Assembly (NCBI GenBank): GCA_015680685.1
Contig: MNCI01018006.1
Coordinates: 28,682 to 92,681 of the forward strand
Direction: 5' to 3'
Source: Gnetum montanum
Taxonomy: Eukaryota; Streptophyta; Gnetopsida; Gnetales; Gnetaceae
DNA length: 64,000 bases
Shown: positions 25,501 through 34,808 of the stretch, in pieces
Position numbering within the stretch: position 1 is the first letter of the stretch
Layout: each line of letters opens with the position of its first letter
The notes under the pieces: generated by a model
Seen by the model: the letters and a program-made list of their open reading frames with translations, nothing else
What the model was told of the DNA's origin: nothing
Database searches by the model: none
Position numbers and translations under genes: made by a program

Positions 25501-25562
25501 TATTGATCAGATCCATTGTTGTTATAGTTAAAAGGAAACTTTTTCGATTGAGGAAAATACAT
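22560..25562 (-). pseudogene. X gag polyprotein
   Basis: The likely start is the minus-strand ATG at 25560-25562, coding MYFPQSKKFPFNYNNN and YVKAYDPKDPTMIG, then IINEEHYHFIYAKIQVGM near 25400. The retrotransposon gag core is clear at 24224-24421: RIFPMSLIRKALDWYHALPR, then EEIIAQFVNYFKYKLKLDTT. A lysine- and asparagine-rich stretch near 23000-23260 fits the basic C-terminal part. Stops and frameshifts are frequent. A plus-strand open frame at 23715-24002 is a shadow. Confidence 0.85.
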
Positions 25563-26284
25563 GGCTATTATGCTAAAAATGGCTTGAGATTGGCAAAAAA
25601 TGATTAAAAAGAAGTAAATTCTAGTAACTGGAATTTGAAAATGGTCAAAAGAAGAAAAAATGGTTGAAAACAAAGTAATTACTATAAATAGTAAGTGAGG
25701 GATAAGTGGGGGTACACCCCTTTATCAAACATAGAAAGGTGAAAAGGTTGTAAAAAACTTCACCCACATTGGCTTCCTAGCTACCTCTATGCTAGGTGTG
25801 GCAAAGGAAAAAGGAGGGAATGAGATGAAGGAATCTCACACATTCCTATTACAATGTTGATGAAGTGGTAAAAGTTTGATAATAAAAATAGAAACCTCAG
25901 AATTTCCAAAAAATGGTTTTGGAAAGTTGCCAAATTTCACAACAGGGAAGAAGGGGATGGAATTTGATTATTTGAACTACCAATGTTAGCTTACTTAGAG
26001 AAATGTGGTAGCAGGTGGGATGGAAATGAACTTGAAAATCATCATTGGCCTTGTGGGTTCATAGCAACTATTGTAAAAGTTCCAACATCCAAGCACCTGC
26101 AACATCCATGCTAGGCTTGTGAGATAGAGGGGGATGGGTTAAAATGTTGATCTTAGCTAAAAATAAAAGGCTTTTGCTAAGAAGAGAAAACAAAAATTGC
26201 AACTTGTAGGTTAACACTAGCTATGGGAAGAGTAGATTTTAGCAAAGCAATTGAGTGGAGGCCCTCCTTCTAGCACCGAAAAAT
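25563..26284 (-). other. X leader between 5' LTR and gag
   Basis: This 720-base untranslated leader carries a primer-binding-site candidate at its right end and scattered CCACATTGGC/CATGCTAGG motifs near 25765 and 26110. These resemble the motif of the 187-bp array. No ORF is seen. Confidence 0.6.
26260..26279 (-). promoter_or_regulatory. X primer-binding-site candidate
   Basis: On the minus strand this reads CGGTGCTAGAAGGAGGGCC, a few bases after the LTR end; the first C would have been T in TGG. G1 has AATAGAAGGAGGG at its equivalent place (34784-34800), so the tail AGAAGGAGGG is shared by two distinct elements. I cannot match it to a tRNA 3' end from memory. Confidence 0.45.
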
Positions 26285-27935
26285 TATAGCAACTGAAAAT
26301 CATAGCTATTGGAAAGCCAAGGATTCATAGTCACAAATAACCTTGACCTCGAATTCCTAGGGTCTTCAAAGAAAGATGGTATTTAGGATGCCCTTGATGG
26401 TCTGCTAGATCACCAGGGGAATTAGGAGGTGCAAAATAGGGTTGTGAAAAGTGTAAAAATTGTAGATCTAAAAACTTAAAATGAATACAAATTGCACACA
26501 AAATGATACTATAAAATTTATTGAATAAATAAAGAATGAGTTTAGAGATGTGTACAAAAGTGCCCATAGGAGAGTAAAGGGGGGTTCACTTGGACAAGGG
26601 TTCTAAGTTCATTGAAACTAATAGAATCCAATTCATGATCTAGATGCTCAGCCACTCTCAATGTTGTCAAACTTTCTCTATTGCCACTTAAAATTTGCAA
26701 CATTGGTTACTACTAGGTGTTGGCAACCGTTTTGGATGCAACCGCCAAAAAGTGTCCTCAAACAAGATTTAGGTGCTTGCTGGTCTCTGGCAACACCAAG
26801 GCCCAGATACCTCCAAATAGACTCAGTAGTTAATGTTAGTATGTGTGTGTGCTATTGCAGTGTGCGGTTCTGAAATATGAAACGATTGCGTTGTGTGTAA
26901 ACTACGAATGACTTATCTTAAAGAGATTCAGCCAACTTTGCCAAGTACTGTGAGTTGTTGAGAGTTCCTATTTTATTCTATTGCCTAGTCTACGCGGTCC
27001 TTATAATACCTACTTGTAACAAATAAAATTTTGCAAAAAAATTTGAGCACAACTCTACGAATCTAATTCTAATTTTCCCTAGAGAAAGAGATAGTTCCAC
27101 AAGAAAACTACAAATAGAGCAAGATTCAATGGAAATAGACAGAAAGGATTGCATATTTGTGTTAAGAACTCAAATATTTAAAAAGGTAAAATGATACGAG
27201 TAAACACTTTACAATAAAGCTATCCCAAATTCAATAACTATGAATTGTTTAAACTTCCAAGGCTTAAATAAGCAATTTCTTCAAGACAATCCTACTATGC
27301 TACCACAAATTCCTATGTAAACTATCACGTACGAGACTCAATTTTGGCTAGATAATGGATGTCAACAATTGCATTCAATAGAACCTTGAAAAGACTTGAT
27401 GATTTCTGATTGAAATATCATGGAGATTCACTTTAAATATAAAAAGAAGCTATTTCGGTCCCATCAAAATACCAAAGATTTTCTAAACCCTCTTGACTAT
27501 TGAATTATTCAACGGCATGACTACAAGTAGAGGCTCTCTTACAACGATATCAATAGTAGTTCTTAGACGTTGCACAATAACCAAATTTACTACTAAAATG
27601 CTCTTAAGGCTTTCAAACACAAGCGCTTCTATGGCAAAATTTTAATAGAAATTTTCTATCAAGCAACAAGAACAATAAGAGCAATCTAAAAATCCCAAAA
27701 TTACTTGCCAAGGACGATACTATCTAAACCACTAGCTAAACAATTTAAACAAAATAAAAATATAACATAACTCACACAACTATGACAAAGAGGCTGAAAT
27801 CCTTTCTTTAGCAAGTCATCTTACAAGCAATCTTTCACAATGTCTTTTACAAATGCTCTTCCCAAGAGCCAAAGTGTGTCTCCAAGTGAGAGCTCAAGTA
27901 TCCCCCAAGTGTGTTCTCAAGTCTTCCATCCTAAA

Positions 27936-27950
27936 GCCTTTCTATAGGGT
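27936..27950 (-). promoter_or_regulatory. Decayed TATA box of B
   Basis: The minus strand reads AACCCTATAGAAAGGCTT here. C has GAGCCCTATAAATAGGCTTC at the same place, so this is the same promoter with the TATA core damaged. Confidence 0.6.
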
Positions 27951-28069
27951 TCAAAAGATATTACATATTCAAAAATATCTTAGCTAACTTCTCTCCCAAG
28001 TAACTTGTCCAACAAGTTAGGTAAGTTACAAAAATTTTGGGTGGTTGTAACCACCATAGAGATAAAAAA

Positions 28070-28205
28070 GGCTATAGTTGACAAGTGTCCCATGTAGTTG
28101 CCAAGTGGCCCATTCAATTGAGAAGTGGCCCTTCAGTGGCCAAGTGGTCACCATGGAGACAAAAATGCTGTAGTTGACAAGTGGCTTTTTTAATTGCCAA
28201 GTATC
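28070..28205 (-). repeat. Minisatellite upstream of B promoter
   Basis: Six units contain AGTTGACAAGTGGC, AGTTGCCAAGTGG or close variants. C has nine units of the same motif (55125-55335) and A has one or two (near 7450). Copy number varies within the family. Confidence 0.75.
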
Positions 28206-28399
28206 TTCATGGTAATCAAAATTAAAATTAGTTACAATATCATAGTTGTAACTATCATAGGAAGTTACAACTTCCATAGGAATAAAAGGGATAATAGTCA
28301 AATATCTCTTTGTACATAAATAATAGGTTTTTGCTATTTTTCTGGAAAAAAAATCTCATTATCACTAAAAATTATACCACTTGCTGAAGTCCAACAATT

Positions 28400-28781
28400 G
28401 AAGTAGAGAAGGAAAGAGGTCCAACAAATGATGCAGTTGTGGCATGTCCTGGGAATTAACAAATTTGCAGCAGCAACAAAGCTCACATGAGGATGTTCAT
28501 GACTCGTCAGTTGCAGGAGTGGAGCTAGTGGGGACCATAGGAGATGATGGTGGTGTCGTTAGGGCTTGATGCAAGCCATGAATTTTGTTCACTTGAAGCA
28601 TTGTTCTATGTTCATATTCCTCTCACAAGAACCTGCACTCATTTTTTTTGCTTGAGCTGGGCAAGGCCAAGTAACATGTGATTGAGTGCATCATGCATAG
28701 AGAAGAAGGGACTCTAATCAAAAGCCAAGCTCAGATTGCAATGCTTGATACATCGATGCTCCTTCATCATAAATCTATCCA
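28400..28781 (-). other. B captured block, downstream remainder
   Basis: This stretch is less AT-rich than its surroundings. The minus strand can be read as HQALTTPPSSPMVPTSSTP-like sequence. I do not recognise it. It could be the rest of the CAP-G piece, an intron or a third source. Confidence 0.35.
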
Positions 28782-29255
28782 TCAAGAATTGCATAGCGTT
28801 TTTCTACACTCTCGGATTTTGATGTTCTCAAGATCACTGGGGAAGCACATGAGGGCATGGGTGGAAAAAACCCTAACAACAGGGGTGCGGTCATGGAGGC
28901 GGCATTGCAAAATAGCAATAACAGCATCCCAGGCCTCATTGGAAACCTCGGCATCATCAAGGAAGCGCAGCAGAATTTTTGACGGCAATAGGCAAGTGCA
29001 GAATCTGATGGCCTTGCTGGCTGCATCTGTGCAGAAGAGAAGTACACTGAATAATTCCACCAAAAATGCATTGCACTCATTGTTCATGCCTCCATGATCC
29101 TCTTTTCCTATTAATCTACATGATTTGTTGATAATTGTGATTAGAAGACTAGAGATAAAACTGTTGTCTCCGAAGACACTGACATATAGAGCAACTCCAA
29201 GGCTCCTCATGTTGATCCTAGAAATATTCCTGCAGACCCACCAACCCAAATACAT
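28782..29255 (-). pseudogene. Chimeric ORF: NPF transporter end joined in frame to CAP-G segment
   Basis: One open minus-strand frame of 157 residues covers two unrelated families. Residues near 17-45 read MRSLGVALYVSVFGDNSFIS and SLLITIINKS, the conserved late segment of NRT1/PTR (NPF) transporters. After a junction near 29100, residues from about 60 on read AFLVELFSVLLF, ASKAIRFCTC, LLRFLDDAEVSNEAWDAVI, CRLHDRTPVVRVFSTHAL and SDLENI. These match the HEAT-repeat part of plant condensin subunit 3 (CAP-G), where DDAEVSNE-WD and a DK-PVVR-FAVRAL motif are typical. Neither piece is complete. Expression is unknown, but the frame is sense to the LTR promoter direction and lies upstream of it. Confidence 0.8.
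28790..29085 (-). pseudogene. CAP-G: Condensin subunit CAP-G exon fragment
   Basis: This is about 95 residues of a HEAT-repeat protein. Condensin I subunit CAP-G helps compact mitotic chromosomes in the nucleus. The visible motifs are FLVELFSVLLF, IRFCTC, FLDDAEVSNEAWDAVIAILQ and RLHDRTPVVRV. The family is about 1000 residues long, so this is a single-exon-sized fragment. Identification rests on remembered family motifs, not a search. Confidence 0.72.
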
Positions 29256-30020
29256 CTACAATTCTAGAAAAAATATACTGTGTAAGTAACCAAAATATTG
29301 ACATGGGTATCTCAAATTTTGGCTTATCAAGTAACCCGTACAACTTGGCTGCATGGATTATCTTGGTCTCTATCACAGCAGCAAGAACTAACGTCAGAGT
29401 CATCAAGATCAGCCCTGTTCCAAATCTCTACAGAAGAGAGATGCCTCTTTCTATGCCTGTGAATTTTCTTGCAATTGGGACAAACAGTTTATCATATAGT
29501 GATGATAGAATTTTCATTATGAGAGCCGAAGCAGCAAGCAGAGATGTAGGTGGCACTTGGAAATGAGGACCAATGTGCCTACTCATGGTTTGGCCTTGCT
29601 TCACGAAGAACGTGGTTGGTTGGGTCAAAGCTATTCCATAAACCAGGTTGCATAGCCATATGGGCAGTAGTCCAACCACTAGTTTGGCCTCTTCCACCTG
29701 TGTCACTATGCATAGTTTCCATGAATTGTTTTCCTGGATTTTTCTCTCCGATCCTTTTTTAACCATGGCTTCTTAGTCCAAAATCTTGAGGCTTTCAGTG
29801 TGATTGAGAAATCTTTGGGAAGAGTAGTCCTTAGCGAGGCTGCTGAAGGGACTGCATTTTGGCACAAGGTTTCTATAAAAAGGAGCCCCAAACAAAAAGA
29901 TGCAGAATGCGATTGCCATGATCGCTGTGACAATGGAAAACCCAGTGCCCCAACTCACATTATCCTCAACATAAACAATCACACTCTCCAAGAAACCCTT
30001 TATGTATTCTCTTTCTACGG
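29130..30020 (-). pseudogene. NRT1/PTR (NPF) family transporter fragment
   Basis: Minus-strand frames in order read: SVIVYVEDNVSWGTGFSIVT and FLFGAPFYRNLVPKCSPFS (29991-29773); WKLCIVTQVEEAKLV, LLPIWL, TTFFVKQGQTMSRHIGPHFQ and YDKLFVPIARKFTGIERGIS (29700-29428); LAAVIETKIIHAAKLYGLLD and IPMSIFWLLTQYIFS (29406-29218); then MRSLGVALYVSVFG. These are the usual ordered landmarks of the C-terminal half of NPF proton-coupled nitrate/peptide transporters, plasma membrane proteins of 12 helices. Two or three frameshifts separate the pieces, but decay is light compared with the surrounding X sequence. No intron is visible, which fits one large last exon. Confidence 0.9.
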
Positions 30021-31193
30021 ATACATTTTAGTGAGGTGACTTGAGAACCACCAGATTATGATTCTTGAGCAAGTCATGAAATTAATCATTCAAAATTTCC
30101 ACTACAATTTCTACTCATGACATCAAGATAGATAATTCCCTGTAAATGTAGCTACAATATCTAGCATATGCCATTCCAACTTCATGGTCAGTTAACTATT
30201 GCAGAATTCTTAACGAGAAAGAACATAATCCTTCTTGAACAGTTTCAGTTCATTAGGATTTTGTACCTTACCATTCTCATATAAGTCCACCTATTCCATG
30301 AAATGGCTAAAACGTGCCAACACTAGGGTTGAGAAATGTGAAGGATTGGAGTTGCCAAAATGCTTCACATTGAGATTTGGAGATCCCAGGGGTGCAACAT
30401 TAGCACCTAAGGCTTACAAATCCCAAGGGGGATAATAGGGGTAACAAGGCTACAATGATTCTATGTTGGCAAGCCCCAAGAAGCTACTTTTCTACTATGT
30501 AGAAAGAGATTTTGAATGTCAAATTCCCAAAAATTTCAAACTGTGGAACATTGAAATAGTATGAGGGTTTTATTTTTATAGGTCTAATTTTCTATCAATG
30601 GCCTATAACTTGTTGCAAATTTATGCCTTGTCCAAGGAGGTAGGTACCCAAAATTGGGTGGGGGGGGGGGGGGTTACAATATATGGAAAGTGTAATGCCC
30701 CCATGGCCATTCCTTTTATCAAAAATAGTAACAGGGATACACCTTCCATGCTGGGTTTTCAACCTCCCATGCTAGCATTATAGGATTCTTATTGGAGTTG
30801 ATGTGACATCAAAATCTTGATCATCTTACTTCTACACTAGGGAGGAGGTGTCAGCATTGGGAGGATGAAAGNCTCCCTTGGTGGTGTTTCCAATGTAGAT
30901 AAGTGTATACACTCCATAAAACCCATCAAAGTACCATTTTTGGCATCCCAAAAGACATTTTTGACCCTACCCCACCCCCAACACCCAAGCTCTAATATAG
31001 ATACTAGGTGACTCTTTTTCACTTGGGGAATGAGGCTTTTACCACTTATGAGACATGTTTCACCCCCAAAAGTATGAAATATGTTAGATTGAATCTTATG
31101 TGTTACAATATAAACATTTACAATGAAATTTAGCCTCAAGTTTCATGAGATGGGGTTATCAAGATTACAACATGAAAATTTGGTAGTGTTTCA

Positions 31194-31198
31194 CTATA
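31194..31198. repeat. Target site duplication CTATA, right of X
   Basis: This is the partner of 3117-3121. It directly follows the CA end of the X right LTR. Confidence 0.9.
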
Positions 31199-32000
31199 GT
31201 AATATCCTTTTGATAAATTACATGTCCTAATAAGTTTCTAGACTTCATTCCAAAAATGCTTTTCTTAGGATTTAAGGAATTGTCATATTCTTGACATAAA
31301 AAATTTTTCAAAGTTGACTAATATGATCTAGATAAATAGTAATATCATCTAGATAAATTATAACAAATTTTTTGAGTAAACCCCTAAAATCTATATCCAT
31401 TACTCTTTGGAAAGTGTCTCTAGCATTTTACAATCAAAAAGCCATCCTTTTTTAAGAAAAATTTCCTTACTTAGTGAGAGTCCAACAATAATCTTAAAAA
31501 GAATATACTTGACATCATAATACTTTAATTAGCATTTTATCAATTTTGGAAAGTGGGTATTTATCTTTTTTTGAAGCTTCCTTTATATTTCTGAAATTCA
31601 CACATAGCCTAATATCACTATTCTTCTTCCTCACTAGGACAAGATTATCTAACAAACTAGAGTACTAGATAGGGTATTGAATTTGGCCTTGTAATAGCTT
31701 TTGTATTTTAGCTTCCATAGTTGGTTCAAATAATGGGTTGAATTTTCTTTACTTTTGTTTAACTGCTCTACAATCATCTACGAAGTGGATCTTATGAGTC
31801 ATCACATTGGGTCTAAATGTTTTAATATTATCGTAAGACAAAGAAAAATTTTCCAAATTATTCTTTAACAAGTATAATAGTTCCTACTTTAAAATTTGGT
31901 CTTTTCCCTTTGTAATATTTAGCATTCATGGTTTTTCTATGGATCCAAAATTTATTGCTTCATAAGCTTAATCATCTAGATTCTATACATTTACTCCTTT
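31199..32000 (-). pseudogene. G1 reverse transcriptase, proximal part
   Basis: The minus strand gives VLVRKKNSDIRLCVNFRNIK and KDKYPLSKIDKML (31500-31680), the intact active site FVIIYLDDITIYLDH (31325-31372), and PRKAFLE-SLETY region motifs ending GHVIYQKDIT at 31199. It continues across X at 3116. Stops and frameshifts are common. Confidence 0.88.
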
Positions 32001-32224
32001 AGGGAATCTCCTACTATACTTATAAAAAATTAATTTTTTTGGAATAAAGTTTCATGCAGATACTATTTCAGAGATAACTTTACCTTCAAATTTCCCTCTA
32101 TTCTTCAAAAATTTGCATAATTTCTCATCATTTTCAAATACCTATAAGTGTTCTATCTTATTTGGAACTAAAGGTTGATGTTGAACCTTAATGACAACCT
32201 TTTTATATTTATAGATCCTTTTTG

Positions 32225-32610
32225 AATTTAGCACTAAGGCCTCTGTAGCTAGCTTATTTGCGATTTGGTTATTTTCTCTATGTATATATTTTATCTCATA
32301 ATGATCAAACTAGTCTAAAAATGTATAAACCAATTATTTATATGACCTTAAGAAATAGCTCTTTACTACACATTCATCCTTGATTTATTCACAAGTGACC
32401 CTTGAATCTTCTTTTATTAAAATATTTTTGGCTTCTTTCTTTAAATCTCTTCTAATTCTAATACACAAGGCTTCACACTCAACCTTATTATTTTTGCATG
32501 GGAATGATAACTAAATGTCTTTGTAAATTTTCTAAGAATTTTTATTTTCCAAGACTATTCTAGATCTATCCCCATTTAAATTACATGATCCATCAAAATA
32601 TAATTTTCAT
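32225..32610 (-). pseudogene. G1 extra RNase H located before RT
   Basis: The minus strand reads LYFDGSCNLNGDRSRIVLEN (32606 downward), LSFPCKNNKVECEALCIRI, ILIKEDSRVTCE and IHRENNQIANKLATEALVL (to about 32231). This is the archaeal-type RNase H known from Tat elements: FDG carries the first Asp, NK-ECEAL the Glu and EDS the next Asp, while the last Asp (N-AD) is replaced by Asn. It sits between protease and RT, whereas in X and in typical Tat elements it follows the gypsy RNase H. Confidence 0.8.
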
Positions 32611-32899
32611 TTTCCTTTGCTTTGAATTTCTTTTTTGTTTGGGACTTGAACTTGTATGAGTACACATGCTGCAATTTCAATTTCGTTATTCTAGATGACC
32701 TTTTTCTTTCCATTAGAAATAATATTCTTTATCATCAAGGGTTCACTATAGATATATATCTAATTGGATTCTTCCTTCCATGGTAACCACATGTGAAAAT
32801 AATTAGTGGATCTGTATCCAAAAAACGTTTTGCTCTAGCTTTGACTTAACAAGAGACTATATGAATTGGGAATGTTACCTACTTGGATTCTTATTCTAC

Positions 32900-33100
32900 T
32901 TTCAATGTGAGGTTCTAAAGAAATTTGGAGTATTACATTTGGCAAATATTCTACAAATTTCACTCTATTTTTATTTATTAACTTGGATGATCTTCTTATT
33001 AGATTGTTCTAGTGGTAATCTTAATTACTTATAGATGGATAGTGATATAATGGTTAATGTAGCTTTGGAATCAACTTGAAAAATTATGTAGATATTTATC
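32900..33100 (-). pseudogene. G1 aspartic protease remnant
   Basis: The minus strand reads ATLTIISLSIYK, LRLPLEQSN, matching the retropepsin segment after the active-site D-S/T-G (normally DSGATHNIIS..YK.LGLPL). The Asp-Ser-Gly itself is damaged. Confidence 0.6.
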
Positions 33101-34531
33101 ATTTAACTTCATTATGAGAAGAAATCAACAAACTTCTATATCTAGAGTACAATGATATTTGGATTTCACTATTTTATTCTCATTACAAACATAGGTTAAC
33201 TTAGATTTTGCAGTCTTCTTCTTAGTTTTAACTAATTCTAAAACTTTATTTTGTTGACATTCCACTTGTAAAATTTGATCTATACTAATGTTTACTCTAA
33301 CATGCTTATGATCCTCTATCAAATCATATTCTCCATTGTCATAGAACCTTGAATCCCTAAACCACTTACTAGATAATTAGTTTTGAGGAATTTGGTTACT
33401 CTGTGTATCTTTTACTTTCCTTTTTTCTTTTGCATTAGGTTCAAGTGTCTTTCTCTTGTTACAAGGATTAGAAATGGCATTAGAAGGCTTAGCTGTTGTG
33501 AAATTTTCTTTTTACCTTAATTTATATCTAGATCCATCATTATTATTACATTCCTCATCCGAAGATGCATCTTATTCTGAGCTTGACAAAGAAGTGTCAC
33601 TTGTTTCACCTTCAAATGATTTTCTAGCATAATAAATATCAAATTACTCATTATCAAATTCAATGTTAAGAAAATTAGAAATAGTTGTGTGGCTTTCATT
33701 CTCAAAGTCTACTAATTTGATATCTTAATGTCGATGTTTCCTATACTTTTCTTTCTTTATCTTAACTTTAGCCAACACTTTTACTAATTTGACTACCTTG
33801 TTGGACAATTAATTCATTAACTCATCAAAAAAAAATTTCTTGATTTTTATCTTTTTTTATTACAGAAGATAATACTTTAAATTGAGCTAAATTTTGCACA
33901 AAGACTAGTTCTTTTTATTTAGCTTTTGATATCATTATCATTTTTCATTAGTTAAATTTAGCTATTTTAATAACTGGATAGCTTCATTAAAGAAATCATT
34001 TAAAGTAGATTTGGAATTCTTCTTAGGTAAATTGAAACTTTATGATCAAAAACATTCAGATAAGTGTCCCTAAGAATCTCATTTGACAACCTATATTGTT
34101 GCTAAAATAATCCATAAACTTGTTAAAATTTAATATTAAATTATTTGATCAATTATTTAATCACTTTCTTAGCCTATACTAATCCATAATTTAGTTTTTT
34201 TTTAGTCTATTTGATTGTCAAATTTAGACAAAAATAAATATTTCATATTGTCCCAATTGGTGATGCTATTGTTTAGCATATTAGCATACCAAATTTAAGC
34301 CATATCTTTCAAGTTTGCTACAAATAGCCTACATACTTTATCTTGTTGTTGGATGTTTATGTGAGCTAAGGCTAGTTCAAATAAATGGATGTATTCTTCC
34401 ACTAAATAACCTTTTTCAAGAATGAAATGCTAGGGTAAATACTTATGAACTACCTTGGGCATATCATTGTAATTTGGAAATCTTAATGGTATGGCTCTTT
34501 GCTAGGGATTTTTTGGTGGTGGATTTGCCAT
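33101..34531 (-). pseudogene. G1 gag
   Basis: The start is the minus-strand ATG at 34529-34531 (MANPPPKNP). The gag core follows: RFPNYNDMPKVVHKYLP, GYLVEEYIHLFELALAHIN, KVCRLFVANLKDMA-IWYANM and SITNWDNMKYLFL (34500-34200). A lysine-rich stretch near 33125-33322 (TKKKTAKSKLTYVCNENK) fits the nucleocapsid end. It is broken by several stops. Confidence 0.75.
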
Positions 34532-34808
34532 GTTAAAATTTATTTTTATAGTTGAACTCTTAAATTTTCTATGCTTGCCATAAAGACTATTAAAAAAAAT
34601 AGAAGAGGTGAGCCTCTTGATCTTCTAGTTTTTTATCCACCAGTTGTCCCTAATTCAAAAACTTTTAACTCTTCTTCCTCTAAGGAATAGTTAGTCTTAT
34701 AATCTAACTATTTAATAGGAAATTTAGATTCTTCAAATTTACAAAGCTTTTCACTCATGAACTTAAATAACGACTAATTTTTTCCCTCCTTCTATTGTCA
34801 AAAAGAAC
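34532..34808 (-). promoter_or_regulatory. G1 leader with primer-binding-site candidate
   Basis: The leader between the 5' LTR edge and gag holds GACAATAGAAGGAGGG on the minus strand at 34784-34800. Its tail matches the X candidate. The rest shows no feature. Confidence 0.45.

Larger units (their letters stand above)
26718..30322 (-). mobile_element. B: solo LTR of G1-related family carrying NPF and CAP-G pieces
   Basis: A 3605-bp insertion sits in the X LTR, flanked by CTAGG at 26713-26717 and 30323-30327. On the minus strand it starts TGTTGGCACGTTTTAGCC at 30322 and ends GGTTGCCAACA at 26718. The right end shares about 32 bases with A and C, and the left about 1.67 kb is shared with A and C. 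The middle (28400-30290) is unique to B and holds sense-strand pieces of two host genes. As in A and C there is no second LTR. Confidence 0.9.
3122..31193 (-). mobile_element. X: giant Tat-like gypsy retrotransposon nested in G1
   Basis: X spans 28.1 kb, or about 21.6 kb once solo LTRs A and B are removed. It has paired LTRs (3122-4655 and 26285-31193) and CTATA duplications. All identified protein domains are on the minus strand: gag from 25562, protease near 22.1-22.5 kb, RT from about 11.8 kb, gypsy RNase H, a second RNase H, and integrase ending at 5553. The second RNase H between gypsy RNase H and integrase is the known mark of the Tat lineage. The distance from protease to RT is about 10 kb, far more than usual, because of an accessory block at about 11.9-21.9 kb. 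A is inserted in integrase and B in the 5' LTR. Confidence 0.9.
26285..31193 (-). repeat. X 5' LTR (right copy), interrupted by B
   Basis: The LTR consists of 26285-26717 and 30328-31193, about 1.3 kb, with solo LTR B between them. Starting TATAGCAACTG (from TGTAGC) and ending AGTGTTTCA, it aligns with 3122-4655. It lacks about 200 bases that the left copy has near 4120-4320. A G14 run at 30660-30673 and an N at 30872 may be sequence or assembly weak points. Confidence 0.9.

Noticed and set aside
28775-29097. Plus-strand and other-frame ORFs of 100-139 residues over the CAP-G/NPF region
   Set aside because: They are shadows of the conserved minus-strand coding frame, which alone shows family motifs.
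29130-30020. An intact NRT1/PTR transporter gene
   Set aside because: Only the C-terminal half is present, with frameshifts, inside a flanked insertion and fused to another gene piece.
30660-30673. G14 run as a G-quadruplex site
   Set aside because: It is a homopolymer run in an old LTR next to an N, more likely slippage or a sequence error. The matching place in the left LTR lacks it.
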